From: Colimorpha sp045576855
GTDB taxonomy: Bacteria; Bacteroidota; Bacteroidia; Bacteroidales; P3
Reading direction: 5' to 3'
DNA length: 64,000 nucleotides
NCBI GenBank assembly: GCA_045576855.1
Contig: JAZNHG010000021.1
Span: forward strand, 21,474-85,473
Shown one piece after another: positions 42,096-49,800 of the stretch (position 1 is the first letter of the stretch; each line of letters starts with the position of its first letter). Made by a program: the position numbers and the translations under genes. The notes below the pieces were generated by a model. It was given only the letters and a program-made list of their open reading frames with translations. It had not been told where the DNA came from and did no database searches.

Positions 42096-42427
42096 ATGTC
42101 AGATGGTCGGAACAAGCCCTTGCCGAGTTCGCAGACGCGGCGGCGTATGTAGCCAGAGAGTTTGGCCGACAGACTGCATTGAAGATGCGCGCTGGCATCA
42201 ACGAAGCAATCTTGAACATCATACAATTTCCGCAAATAGGCAAGGTGTGTTTTTCTGATGAAGAGATATCCATCGACTTCCGGGAATTAGTGGTAAGACT
42301 GAATAGTGTGATTTACGTCATACACGAAGAAGAAATATACATCGTCAGCATTTGGAGCAACCGCCGCGACCGCAGTAAATTATATGCAATATTAAAGAAC
42401 GACGTTAAACAAAACAACAAACAATAA
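42092..42427 (+). CDS. RelE/ParE family toxin
   Basis: The 111-residue basic protein has the ParE/RelE plan: VRWSEQALAEFADAAAYVAR at the start, a helix pair, FPQIGKVC, then REL-VVRLNSVIYVIHEEEI and the final strand IVSIWSNRRDRSKL. This fold either cleaves ribosome-bound mRNA (RelE) or poisons gyrase (ParE); the sequence does not decide which. It overlaps its antitoxin by 4 bp. Confidence 0.8.
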   Translation: MNVRWSEQALAEFADAAAYVAREFGRQTALKMRAGINEAILNIIQFPQIGKVCFSDEEISIDFRELVVRLNSVIYVIHEEEIYIVSIWSNRRDRSKLYAILKNDVKQNNKQ

Positions 42428-42440
42428 AAACAGACACAAT

Positions 42441-43706
42441 ATGAGCGTTATCAAACCTTTCAAGGGCTTCCGCCCGCCCGTCGACATCGTCGAGAAACTG
42501 GCTTCGCGTCCTTACGACGTGCTGAACTCCGAAGAGGCCCGCGTGGAGTGCGAGGGCAACCCCTACAGCCTGCTGCATGTCACCAAGGCTGAGATCGACC
42601 TTCCCAAAGGCACCGACGAGCACTCGCCCGAAGTGTACCTCCAGGTGGTGAAGAATTACAACATGTTCAAAGACCTTGGCTGGCTGGTGAAGGATGAGGA
42701 GGAGAAACTCTACATCTACGCCCAGAGCATGAACCCCAAGGATGCCAACGCCAAGTGGCAGTACGGTATCGTGGCCTGCGCCTACAGCGAGGACTATGTG
42801 AACAAGGTCATCAAGAAACACGAGCTGACCCGCAAGGACAAGGAAGAGGACCGCATGAAGCACGTCCGCATCACCAACGCCAACGTGGAGCCCGTCTTCT
42901 TCGCCTATCCCGCCGTGGCCCGCATCGACGAGATCGTGGCCAGCGTCACCGCCAAGAAGCCCATCTACGACTTCATCGCCAAAGAAGACGGCTTCGGCCA
43001 CCGCTTCTGGGTCATCGACGACCGCAAGCTCATCGACGAGCTCGTCGAGCTCTTCGACAAGAAGGTGCCCGCCATGTACATCGCCGACGGCCACCACCGC
43101 AGCGCCGCCGCCGCCCTCGTGGGACAGGAGAAGAAGGAGCAGAACCCCCGCCACACCGGCAAGGAGGAGTACAACTACTTCATGACCGTCATCTTCCCGG
43201 ACAACCAGCTGAACGTCATCGACTACAACCGCGTGGTGAAGGATCTCAACGGCCTCAGCAAGGAGCAGTTCCTCAAAGCCGTCGGCGAGAGTTACGAGCT
43301 CACCGACATGGGCACCGAGATTTACAAGCCCGCCAAGCTGCACGAGCACAGCATGTACCTTGACGGCCACTGGTACAAGATGACCGCCAAGCCCGGCACC
43401 TACAACGACAACGACCCCATCGGCGTGCTCGACGTCACCATCCTCAGCAACCTCGTGCTTGACAAGGTGCTCGGCATCAAGGACCTCCGCACCGACAAGC
43501 GCATCGACTTCGTGGGTGGCATCCGTGGCCTCGGCGAGCTGAAACGTCGCGTCGACAACGGCGAGATGAAGGTCGCCTTCGCCCTCTATCCTGTGAGCAT
43601 GAAGCAGATTATCGACATTGCCGACACCGGCAACATCATGCCCCCGAAGACCACCTGGTTTGAACCCAAGCTGCGCTCCGGCCTCGTGATCCACGAGCTC
43701 TGCTAG
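42441..43706 (+). CDS. DUF1015 family protein
   Basis: The 421-residue cytoplasmic protein begins SVIKPFKGFRPPVDIVEKLA with the DUF1015 start and has SRPYDVLNSEEA, IADGHHRSAAAALVG near 216, and the C-terminal region FVGGIRGLGELKRRVDNGEM. The family is conserved in anaerobes; the exact reaction is unknown to me. Codon use is highly biased, unlike the AT-richer toxin genes on both sides. The last 346 bp, from 43361 to the stop, occur again at 47185-47530 with only synonymous changes. Confidence 0.88.
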   Translation: MSVIKPFKGFRPPVDIVEKLASRPYDVLNSEEARVECEGNPYSLLHVTKAEIDLPKGTDEHSPEVYLQVVKNYNMFKDLGWLVKDEEEKLYIYAQSMNPKDANAKWQYGIVACAYSEDYVNKVIKKHELTRKDKEEDRMKHVRITNANVEPVFFAYPAVARIDEIVASVTAKKPIYDFIAKEDGFGHRFWVIDDRKLIDELVELFDKKVPAMYIADGHHRSAAAALVGQEKKEQNPRHTGKEEYNYFMTVIFPDNQLNVIDYNRVVKDLNGLSKEQFLKAVGESYELTDMGTEIYKPAKLHEHSMYLDGHWYKMTAKPGTYNDNDPIGVLDVTILSNLVLDKVLGIKDLRTDKRIDFVGGIRGLGELKRRVDNGEMKVAFALYPVSMKQIIDIADTGNIMPPKTTWFEPKLRSGLVIHELC

Positions 43707-43713
43707 TTTAAAG

Positions 43714-43785
43714 TGGATAGTTTGGTGGGTAGTGTGTAGCACAGTACATAACGATGCTACCCACTATCCACTATTAACTACCATC
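43714..43785. repeat. Heptamer arrays in inverse orientation after DUF1015
   Basis: Units like gtggata, gggtagt and gtgtagc follow the stop, and the inverse units acccact, atccact and attaact follow about 30 bp later. The two can pair as a hairpin (agtggatag with ctatccact). TAG triplets face the DUF1015 gene in the sense direction. Confidence 0.75.
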
Positions 43786-43795
43786 TTTTTTAACA

Positions 43796-44101
43796 ATGGA
43801 CAAACGGCTTCAAATAGAAAAGCTCTCGCCAGTCCTGTTCTGGGACATTGACCGTGACCAGTTCGATCCTGAAAAACATTCGGCGCAGCTGATACAGCAT
43901 GTACTTGAGTGCGGCGAGCTGGACGACTGGCGTATGGTACGCGACTACTATGGATTGGACCGTATAGCCAGCGACTGCAAAGGACTGCGGTCTCTATCTC
44001 CCGAAGCACTGGCGTTTGTCTGTACCATGACCGATACCAAAAAAGAAGACTACCGATGCTACAAGTTCAGACAGTCCTTCCCGACACTCTGGAACTCCTA
44101 A
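43796..44101 (+). CDS. DUF6922 protein, probable antitoxin of an AbiEii-type pair
   Basis: The 101-residue protein has the pattern LSPVLFWDIDRDQFDPEKH, WRMVRDYYGLDRI, LSPEALAFVCTM and a KKEDYRCYKF end. This matches the DUF6922 family, which usually lies directly before an AbiEii-like nucleotidyltransferase. Its 3' end overlaps that gene by 46 bp. The antitoxin role is inferred from this arrangement. Confidence 0.78.
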   Translation: MDKRLQIEKLSPVLFWDIDRDQFDPEKHSAQLIQHVLECGELDDWRMVRDYYGLDRIASDCKGLRSLSPEALAFVCTMTDTKKEDYRCYKFRQSFPTLWNS

Positions 44102-44673
44102 AAGAGATGTCCGCTCGCTCCGAGATGAACGGCCTCCGTTTGGTTGGCGGCACCGCTTTGGCATTGCAGTACGGTCACCGACAATCCATTGACCTCGATT
44201 TCTTTGGTACACCATCAGTCGAGCAGGATGAGATTGTCGAAATGCTCTCAACGTTAGGTCCATTATCCATACACAATCGCAGCCGAAAAATATTACAGGT
44301 TGTTTTATGTGACATCAAGGTCGATGTCATTGATTATAGCCAGTATCCATGGATTTGTGCACCTGTTGTCGAAGACGGCATTACATTGGCCTCGCCACAG
44401 GACATTGCTGCTATGAAGATTAATGCAGTCGAGGGACGTGGCTCCCGTAAAGATTTTGTTGACATCTATTTCCTTTTGCAGCATCATTCCTTATCCCAGA
44501 TGCTTGACTTCTACGCACAGAAGTATCCCAATCACTCTTTCTTCCGTGCACTTCTCAGCCTCACCTATTTCGACGATGCCGAACAACAGGCAATGCCCAA
44601 GATGCTGGCAAACGTCAACTGGGAAGAAATAAAAACAGCCATCACAAAAGAAGTCAGTAAACTACAAAAGTAG
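44056..44673 (+). CDS. AbiEii/AbiGii-type nucleotidyltransferase toxin
   Basis: The start at 44056 (MLQVQTVLPDTLELLKEMSA) gives 205 residues. The nucleotidyltransferase core shows LRLVGGTALALQYGHRQSIDLDFF near residues 28-51, with the G-G-T and D-x-D residues, then VDVIDYSQYPWI and the DIAAMKINAVEGRGSRKDFVD region. Such proteins act as toxins that modify tRNA or other RNAs and can abort phage infection. The gene is AT-richer than the core genes. Confidence 0.85.
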   Translation: MLQVQTVLPDTLELLKEMSARSEMNGLRLVGGTALALQYGHRQSIDLDFFGTPSVEQDEIVEMLSTLGPLSIHNRSRKILQVVLCDIKVDVIDYSQYPWICAPVVEDGITLASPQDIAAMKINAVEGRGSRKDFVDIYFLLQHHSLSQMLDFYAQKYPNHSFFRALLSLTYFDDAEQQAMPKMLANVNWEEIKTAITKEVSKLQK

Positions 44674-44786
44674 CCCTTTAGGTTTTACTCCCCTTTTGCT
44701 AATCTTTTATTCCCCTTTTGCCTCGGTATATGGTAACGCTATGGTTCCAATAGCGTTCCTATAGTGTACCGATACCAATGAAAAAC

Positions 44787-44819
44787 CATGCTCATGATTG
44801 CGGGTGAATCATGAGCATG
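44787..44819 (-). terminator. Terminator after the LRR protein gene
   Basis: A perfect 13-bp stem (catgctcatgatt and aatcatgagcatg) with a 7-nt loop is followed on the minus strand by GGTTTTTC. It may also serve the convergent AbiEii gene. Confidence 0.88.
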
Positions 44820-44847
44820 GCTTCCTTTTGAGCATTGGCGCTTCTGG

Positions 44848-46125
44848 CTACCTTATCACCACCACGCGGCGGGCGGGGTGATTGCCGATTTTTACCATAT
44901 AGACACCGGCAGGTAGGTCGGCGTTACCGACGTTACGCCCCATCATGTCGTAGATGGATGTCGTCTCGCCTTCGGCTCCTTCAATCACGATGCGCCCGTT
45001 ATCACTATAGATGCGGAAACAATCAGCATCGACATCGGAAATACCCTCGGTGCCACTGTCGGATACAAAGTAACCAATCAGGTCGAGGTCGTCGGTCACT
45101 GTCAGCGAGTAAGGATTCGATGTGCTGCCGTCGCTCCAGTGGTCAAAGTGGTAGCCACTGTTGGCCGTGGCGTAAACCACCGCGTGTGGGCTGGTGCAGG
45201 TGGGCATTGTGAGAATCTGCACGGTTCCCTGCTGTTCGTTGGCCGACGTGGCGGTAAAGGTGAAGCCTTCCTCCTCGACAAAGTTGGAGAAATAGCTCCA
45301 GCGGGAATAATATGATGCCGAGCTTCCACATGGGATATGCACAGGGATGGAAGAAGGTACGCCATAGAAAACGCCACCCCCATTATCATTTGTGCCTAAT
45401 TGTGGAGCTACTGGCCTCAAAGAATGAATTTCAGTCAGGCCAGTGCAGTTATAGAACGCGCCACCGGCAATATTGGTGACTCCACTGCCAATGGTGACGG
45501 AGGTCAGGCCGCTGCAACCTGCGAAGGCCGCGCCTCCGATGCTGGTCACCGAGTTGGGGATGGTGAGGGCACCTGTCAGGCCGCTGCAATTATCGAAGGC
45601 ACCTTCACCGATGCTGGTCACCGAGTTGGGGATAGTGACGGAGTTCAGGCCGCTGCAATTATAGAAGGCATATTCACCGATGCTGGTCACCGAGTTGCCA
45701 ATAGTGACGGAGGTCAGGCCGCTGCAATCACGGAAGGTGTACATGTCGATGCTGGTCACCGAGTTGGGAATGATGACGGAGGTCAGGCCGCTGCAATTAT
45801 AGAAGGCACCATCACCGATGCAGGTCACCGAGTTGGGAATGATGACGGAGGTCAGGCCGCTGCAACTATAGAAGGCGTAGCGTCCAATCGTAGTCACAGG
45901 GAGTGTCGTTCCGTCGTAAGAAACTGTGCTAGGAATAATCAGATTGCCTGTGGGTTCGGTATAACCTTCCCAGCCGACTGTGGGATCAACTACCCCGGCT
46001 CCTGTGCTATCGATAATATAGTATAAAGTTTGTCCGCTCGGAGCTACCGCGGAGAAGTCATAAGCCCACACCTGTGTAGATGCCAGGCACCATAAAACTG
46101 CGAACAATGATAATGCTTTTTTCAT
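44848..46125 (-). CDS. BspA-like leucine-rich repeat protein with T9SS tail
   Basis: The 425-residue protein has a signal peptide (MKKALSLFAVLWCLASTQVW). Seven or so LRR_5 repeats of 23 residues follow (residues about 75-235; consensus CSGLTSVTIPNSVTSIGEGA), nearly identical at the DNA level every 69 bp, which suggests recent expansion. A divergent beta-rich region with GYHFDHWSDGSTSNPY follows, and the last 75 residues (FRIYSDNGRIVIEGAEGE, DMMGR, LPAGVYMVKIG) are a type A T9SS sorting domain. It is probably an outer-surface adhesin. Confidence 0.88.
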   Translation of the reverse strand: MKKALSLFAVLWCLASTQVWAYDFSAVAPSGQTLYYIIDSTGAGVVDPTVGWEGYTEPTGNLIIPSTVSYDGTTLPVTTIGRYAFYSCSGLTSVIIPNSVTCIGDGAFYNCSGLTSVIIPNSVTSIDMYTFRDCSGLTSVTIGNSVTSIGEYAFYNCSGLNSVTIPNSVTSIGEGAFDNCSGLTGALTIPNSVTSIGGAAFAGCSGLTSVTIGSGVTNIAGGAFYNCTGLTEIHSLRPVAPQLGTNDNGGGVFYGVPSSIPVHIPCGSSASYYSRWSYFSNFVEEEGFTFTATSANEQQGTVQILTMPTCTSPHAVVYATANSGYHFDHWSDGSTSNPYSLTVTDDLDLIGYFVSDSGTEGISDVDADCFRIYSDNGRIVIEGAEGETTSIYDMMGRNVGNADLPAGVYMVKIGNHPARRVVVIR

Positions 46126-46138
46126 AGTGTTAAAGATT

Positions 46139-46594
46139 TTAATTGTTGTTTAAAAAAAGTAATATGTCCCCAATGCCACGAAGGTGGTTGTCGAGGAACG
46201 GTGTCTCGTAATGTTGCAGGGCTCTGGGCAGGGCGTTCTTGCGTCCGGCCAAGATAAATTCATAGTAGTATTGTCCTGTAAGAAAAATGAAAGTGTCTTT
46301 CTCGGCGCTGAAGCCATGAGCCAAAATGTTGTCAAGGCGTTTCTGTGCCAGTATTTCTCGTTCGACACGATGTAGGTTTTCTATCTTTATGCCATCATAA
46401 TATGACAAGGCATCGTCCAGCCGATAGACCTCCGACTTGCATACGCCGCCGATGACGAGTATTGCATCCGGTTTATGTCGTTGTGCATATTCAAGGCCTT
46501 TTTTGAAAAGCGGACCCGTGTACAACTCTTTGACGGTCTTGGCATCCTTGTTTTTTAAGGATGTGCATGAAAGAATGTAAATATTTTTCCCCAT
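46139..46594 (-). CDS. DUF6884 family protein
   Basis: The start at 46594 gives 151 residues beginning MGKNIYILSCTSLKNKDAKT. The pattern ILSCTSLK, ELYTGPLFKKGLEYAQ near 27 and ILVIGGVCKSEVYRLDD near 50 fits DUF6884, a small family of unknown function related to YaaA-like proteins. It lies just 13 bp upstream of the LRR gene and is AT-rich. A minus-strand promoter box lies far upstream at 46885. Confidence 0.72.
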   Translation of the reverse strand: MGKNIYILSCTSLKNKDAKTVKELYTGPLFKKGLEYAQRHKPDAILVIGGVCKSEVYRLDDALSYYDGIKIENLHRVEREILAQKRLDNILAHGFSAEKDTFIFLTGQYYYEFILAGRKNALPRALQHYETPFLDNHLRGIGDILLFLNNN

Positions 46595-46884
46595 ACTTCT
46601 TGTTGCCCTCCGACCCTCCAACGGAACATTAATCTATACCAATAAGAAAAGGCATGAGGTTATGTGCTCATGTCCGTCTTTACCAGGTATCGCCAAACAC
46701 CTTTATGGGTACGGGTTCTAGGGGAACATATCTCACGCCTGATGATATGCTACGGTTATAGCATACACATACAAGCGAAAGCACAAATGCTCTGTCCACC
46801 CATTTAGAACTTTGGCGAAATTCGGTAAAGGGACTATATCGCAATGCTTTTCTTGCTTACAGCTTTCGCTCTCGAAAGCAAGTG

Positions 46885-46892
46885 CAAAAGTA
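46885..46892 (-). promoter_or_regulatory. TAnnTTTG box reading toward the DUF6884 gene
   Basis: The plus strand reads caaaagta, giving TACTTTTG on the minus strand, about 290 nt before the start codon at 46594. The long leader is unusual in this window. Confidence 0.55.
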
Positions 46893-46946
46893 CGAAGAAT
46901 ATTTCATACGGCAAAAAAAATGTTCTCACATGTCCGGGAAATGGTG

Positions 46947-46954
46947 TATCTTTG
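46947..46954 (+). promoter_or_regulatory. TAnnTTTG promoter box for the truncated ybaN
   Basis: TATCTTTG lies 28 nt before the start at 46983. The preceding sequence catgtccgggaaatggtg differs at a single position from that before the glycosyltransferase box at 990. Confidence 0.75.
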
Positions 46955-46982
46955 TAGCGCCTTTGGGACAGACGTTGCGAGG

Positions 46983-47207
46983 ATGAAACGATACATATAT
47001 ATAGTATTAGGCTTGGTGGCCGTAGGGCTTGGCGTGCTGGGAGTGGTGGTACCGGGGTTGCCGACGACGCCGTTCCTGCTGCTGGCGTCGTGGCTGTTCT
47101 ACCGCTCGTCGCCGAGGCTGCAGCAGTGGCTGCTTCGGTCGTGGCTGGGCAAGTATATACGTGGCTACCAGCGGCGTGGCGACATGACGGCCACTGGTAC
47201 AAGATGA
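46983..47207 (+). pseudogene. YbaN/DUF454 family protein, truncated
   Basis: The first 66 residues are a good YbaN-family start (MKRYIYIVLGLVAVGLGVLG, then PTTPFLLLASWLFYRSS and LGKYIRGYQRRGDM). The family is usually about 115-130 residues with two or three membrane segments. Here homology stops at 47185, where the sequence changes to a copy of the DUF1015 3' end in another frame, and a stop follows at residue 75. The promoter and start are intact, so a short membrane protein could still be made. Confidence 0.8.
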
Positions 47208-47530
47208 CCGCCAAGCCCGGCACCTACAACGACAACGACCCCATCGGCGTGCTCGACGTCACCATCCTCAGCAACCTCGTGCTGGACAAGGTGCTCGGCA
47301 TCAAGGACCTGCGCACCGACAAGCGCATCGACTTCGTCGGCGGTATCCGTGGCCTGGGCGAGCTGAAACGTCGCGTCGACAACGGCGAAATGAAGGTGGC
47401 CTTCGCCCTCTATCCCGTCTCGATGAAGCAGATCATCGACATTGCCGACACCGGCAACATCATGCCCCCGAAGACCACCTGGTTCGAGCCCAAACTGCGC
47501 TCCGGCCTCGTGATCCACGAGCTCTGCTAG
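47185..47530 (+). pseudogene. Copy of the DUF1015 gene 3' end
   Basis: The 346 bp repeat 43361-43706, ending at the same TAG stop. I count about 15 differing codons, all synonymous, including one Ser AGC to TCG switch. The 114 encoded residues (GHWYKMTAKPGTYNDNDPIG onward) are identical. There is no start codon in place: the frame opens upstream inside the ybaN remnant in another frame. It is probably untranslated now, yet shows no amino acid change. Confidence 0.9.
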
Positions 47531-47549
47531 TACAGTCTTATTGTCCAGA

Positions 47550-48221
47550 TTACCCGATCAGCTTCCCCATCTGCTTCTCAGTGGCATGGGGAAGCATTTT
47601 TTTCAGGTGCGCCAGCAGCCGCTGGCGGCTCTCTTCGGGCGAGCGGTCGCAGCGGCACGCCTCGCGGCCGAAGAGGTGCTCGGGGGTGTTCAGCAGGGCC
47701 CAGCCCCAGCCGTAGTTGCGGCCGTGCTTGTCCTGCGGATATACGAAGTCTTCGGTGACGATGCGGCAGGCCATCTGCAGACGGGTGACGTAGGCGTCGA
47801 AGCGCGAGCGCATCCGGGGTCCCGTGAAGCCGCAGGCCGCCCGCAGCTCGCGCGTAATCATGCTTCCGTTCAGCTGCAGCACGGCCAGTATGGCCCCTTC
47901 GACGCTCTCTTCGTCGGGCTGGGGGTAGCGGCTGCGGCGCCAGTTGCAGAGGTCGGGCCACCATTCCATGCTGACGAAGCCCGCATTGGAGTCGAAGAAT
48001 TTGCCATAGGCGAAGTGGCCCTCGGTGACGATGGGGCCTTTCCACTCCCAGAGCGGCCACTTCCATCCCCCGTCGGGCAGGACCACGTAGCGGCATTCGG
48101 GCGCCACCATAGCATCGGCCGAGAAGCCCGGCACTCCGCTCTCCAGCAGCGGCATCATGCCCCACCGCTCTATCAGATCCATCAGTTCGGCACATTCGTG
48201 CACCTGTTCGCGTTCTTTCAT
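47550..48221 (-). CDS. AlkZ-related winged-helix protein
   Basis: The start at 48221 gives 223 residues (MKEREQVHECAELMDLIERW). The first half holds CRYVVLPDGGWKWPLWEWKG and WWPDLCNWRRSRYP; the second has a helical region ACGFTGPRMRSRFDAYVTRL consistent with a winged helix. The family resembles part of the HTH_42/AlkZ DNA glycosylases and is common in Bacteroidales, but catalytic Gln motifs are not clear to me, so DNA repair activity is only a suggestion. A promoter box lies at 48241. Confidence 0.6.
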   Translation of the reverse strand: MKEREQVHECAELMDLIERWGMMPLLESGVPGFSADAMVAPECRYVVLPDGGWKWPLWEWKGPIVTEGHFAYGKFFDSNAGFVSMEWWPDLCNWRRSRYPQPDEESVEGAILAVLQLNGSMITRELRAACGFTGPRMRSRFDAYVTRLQMACRIVTEDFVYPQDKHGRNYGWGWALLNTPEHLFGREACRCDRSPEESRQRLLAHLKKMLPHATEKQMGKLIG

Positions 48222-48240
48222 TGTAGTTCCTTTTGCGCTG

Positions 48241-48248
48241 CAAAGATA
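48241..48248 (-). promoter_or_regulatory. TAnnTTTG promoter box for the AlkZ-like gene
   Basis: The plus strand reads caaagata, giving TATCTTTG on the minus strand 20 nt before the start codon. Confidence 0.7.
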
Positions 48249-48723
48249 CGAAAAAAAGTGCAATACCGGCCACCAGAATACACATCACACTGATTTCCAA
48301 ACCCGTCGACCACACTCGGCTAGGCCGGGCGGCGACGCCGGCTGTCGGCGACGGGCGACGGGGAGCCGAAAGGCCCCGTGCAGCAGGTGGTACAGCCGCC
48401 CACGAGGCGGTCCAGCCGGGATATAAAGCACTCGGTATCAACCTGCCATGACCTTACCAACACCTACTGTGGTAGGTGTTGGTAAGTCGTTGGTAAGTCG
48501 TTGGTAAGTCGTTGGTAAGTCGATGATAGGTTGGGAACCTGAGGTTCAGTGGGTTACAAAGGCCGTTTTTCGCGTCACAACAGGCTGGGGTATTTTTTGA
48601 TTCCAAGCACCGCTTCCGGCATCGGCACCGTACGGAAAGTTTTTTCCGCGGCCGACACAATATTCAGTACGGCTGCTTCGTTATTTCTCGGTTTGATTTA
48701 TAAGGAATAAAAAACAGTATATT
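48249..48723. other. Intergenic region before the MscS gene
   Basis: It contains a GC-rich stretch (48300-48420) without recognised features, the dispersed element at 48451-48592 and an AT-rich leader before the channel gene. No gene is seen. Confidence 0.65.
48451..48592. repeat. Dispersed 11-bp-unit element, copy 4
   Basis: An inverted repeat (cttaccaacacctac and gtaggtgttggtaag) starts the element. Four 11-bp units gttggtaagtc follow, then aggttgggaacctgaggttc and the conserved tail with gggttacaaaggccg and cgcgtcacaacagg. The tail is nearly identical to copy 2. Confidence 0.88.
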
Positions 48724-49800
48724 ATGATACTTTTGGACGACACCCCCCCCGTACTGCTGGCCGCCGCGGCCACGCCGGTCGACAGCTTGCCGAAGGATGA
48801 ATTCGGCCAGATGATTAAGACCCAGGACAGCATTTCGCGCGCCATGAGCGACAGCATCAAGAACATGGACATCACCGACCTGAAGGCCGTGGTGACTGGC
48901 GAGAACACCATCGTCAAGGACGGTCTGCACCAGCTGCTGGACCTCTCGGTGGCTTTCCTGCCCAAGCTGATTGCCGCCATCCTCATCCTGTGGCTGGGCA
49001 TGAAGCTGGCCAAATGGCTGAAGAAGGTGATAGTGCGCGGACTGGAGCGGCGCGGTGCCGAGCCGAGCCTCAAGAGTTTCCTCGGCTCGCTGGTCGACGT
49101 GCTGCTGAAGGCCATGATACTCATCATGGCGATGGACGTCATCGGCATCAAGGCCACCTCGTTCATCGCACTGCTGGGTGCTATGGGTCTGGCCATCGGC
49201 ATGGCTTTGCAGGGCACGCTGCAGAATTTCGCCGGCGGCGTCATCATCCTGCTGATGAAGCCCTTCAAGGTGGGCGACTACATAGAGTGCGGCTCCTACA
49301 AGGGCTACATCATGGAGATACGCATTTTCCACACCATCATGCGCCCCTTCAACGGCCGCATCATCATCATTCCCAACAGCGACCTGGCCACCAAGAGCCT
49401 CATCAACCACACCAAGGAGCCGCAAATACGCCTCGACGTGGTGGCGTCGGTGGCCTACGGCACCGACCTCAAGAAGGCCAAGGAGGTGCTGCGCGAGCTG
49501 GTGGACGCCGACCCGCGCGTGCATCAGGACTACAAGAAGGCCACCATCGCCGTCAGCGAGCTGAACACCAGCTCGGTCGACATCACGCTGTGGCTCTGGA
49601 CCACCGTCGAGGAATACTGGGACCTCTGGATAGACATCCGCGAGGACATCTATATTGCCTTCAACAATGCCGGCATCGAAATCCCGTTCCCGCAGGTCAC
49701 CGTGCACAACGGCAAAGAGGGTATCCCCTTCCACATGCAGACGCGCGCCGAGGCGGCCCGCACCGTCCTGCCCGACGAACAAGCCGTAGCCGCCAAATGA
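48724..49800 (+). CDS. Small-conductance mechanosensitive channel, MscS family
   Basis: The 358-residue protein has a soluble N-terminal part of about 70 residues, then three membrane segments (LSVAFLPKLIAAILILWLGM near 73 and others). The pore helix region is SFIALLGAMGLAIGMALQGTL and NFAGGVIILLMKPFKVGDYI near 180, as in MscS. A cytoplasmic beta and alpha/beta domain follows (RIIIIPNSDLATKSLINHT). It should release solutes on osmotic downshock. The stop overlaps the next start by ATGA. Confidence 0.94.
   Translation: MILLDDTPPVLLAAAATPVDSLPKDEFGQMIKTQDSISRAMSDSIKNMDITDLKAVVTGENTIVKDGLHQLLDLSVAFLPKLIAAILILWLGMKLAKWLKKVIVRGLERRGAEPSLKSFLGSLVDVLLKAMILIMAMDVIGIKATSFIALLGAMGLAIGMALQGTLQNFAGGVIILLMKPFKVGDYIECGSYKGYIMEIRIFHTIMRPFNGRIIIIPNSDLATKSLINHTKEPQIRLDVVASVAYGTDLKKAKEVLRELVDADPRVHQDYKKATIAVSELNTSSVDITLWLWTTVEEYWDLWIDIREDIYIAFNNAGIEIPFPQVTVHNGKEGIPFHMQTRAEAARTVLPDEQAVAAK

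Larger units (their letters stand above)
46595..46982. other. Divergent spacer with several hairpins
   Basis: Between two divergent promoter boxes (46885 minus and 46947 plus) and the DUF6884 gene lies about 290 bp without a gene. It contains hairpins at about 46653-46672 (catgag/ctcatg), 46746-46765 (tatgcta/tagcata) and 46862-46879 (gctttcg/cgaaagc). It may be a structured leader or a small RNA. Confidence 0.55.
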
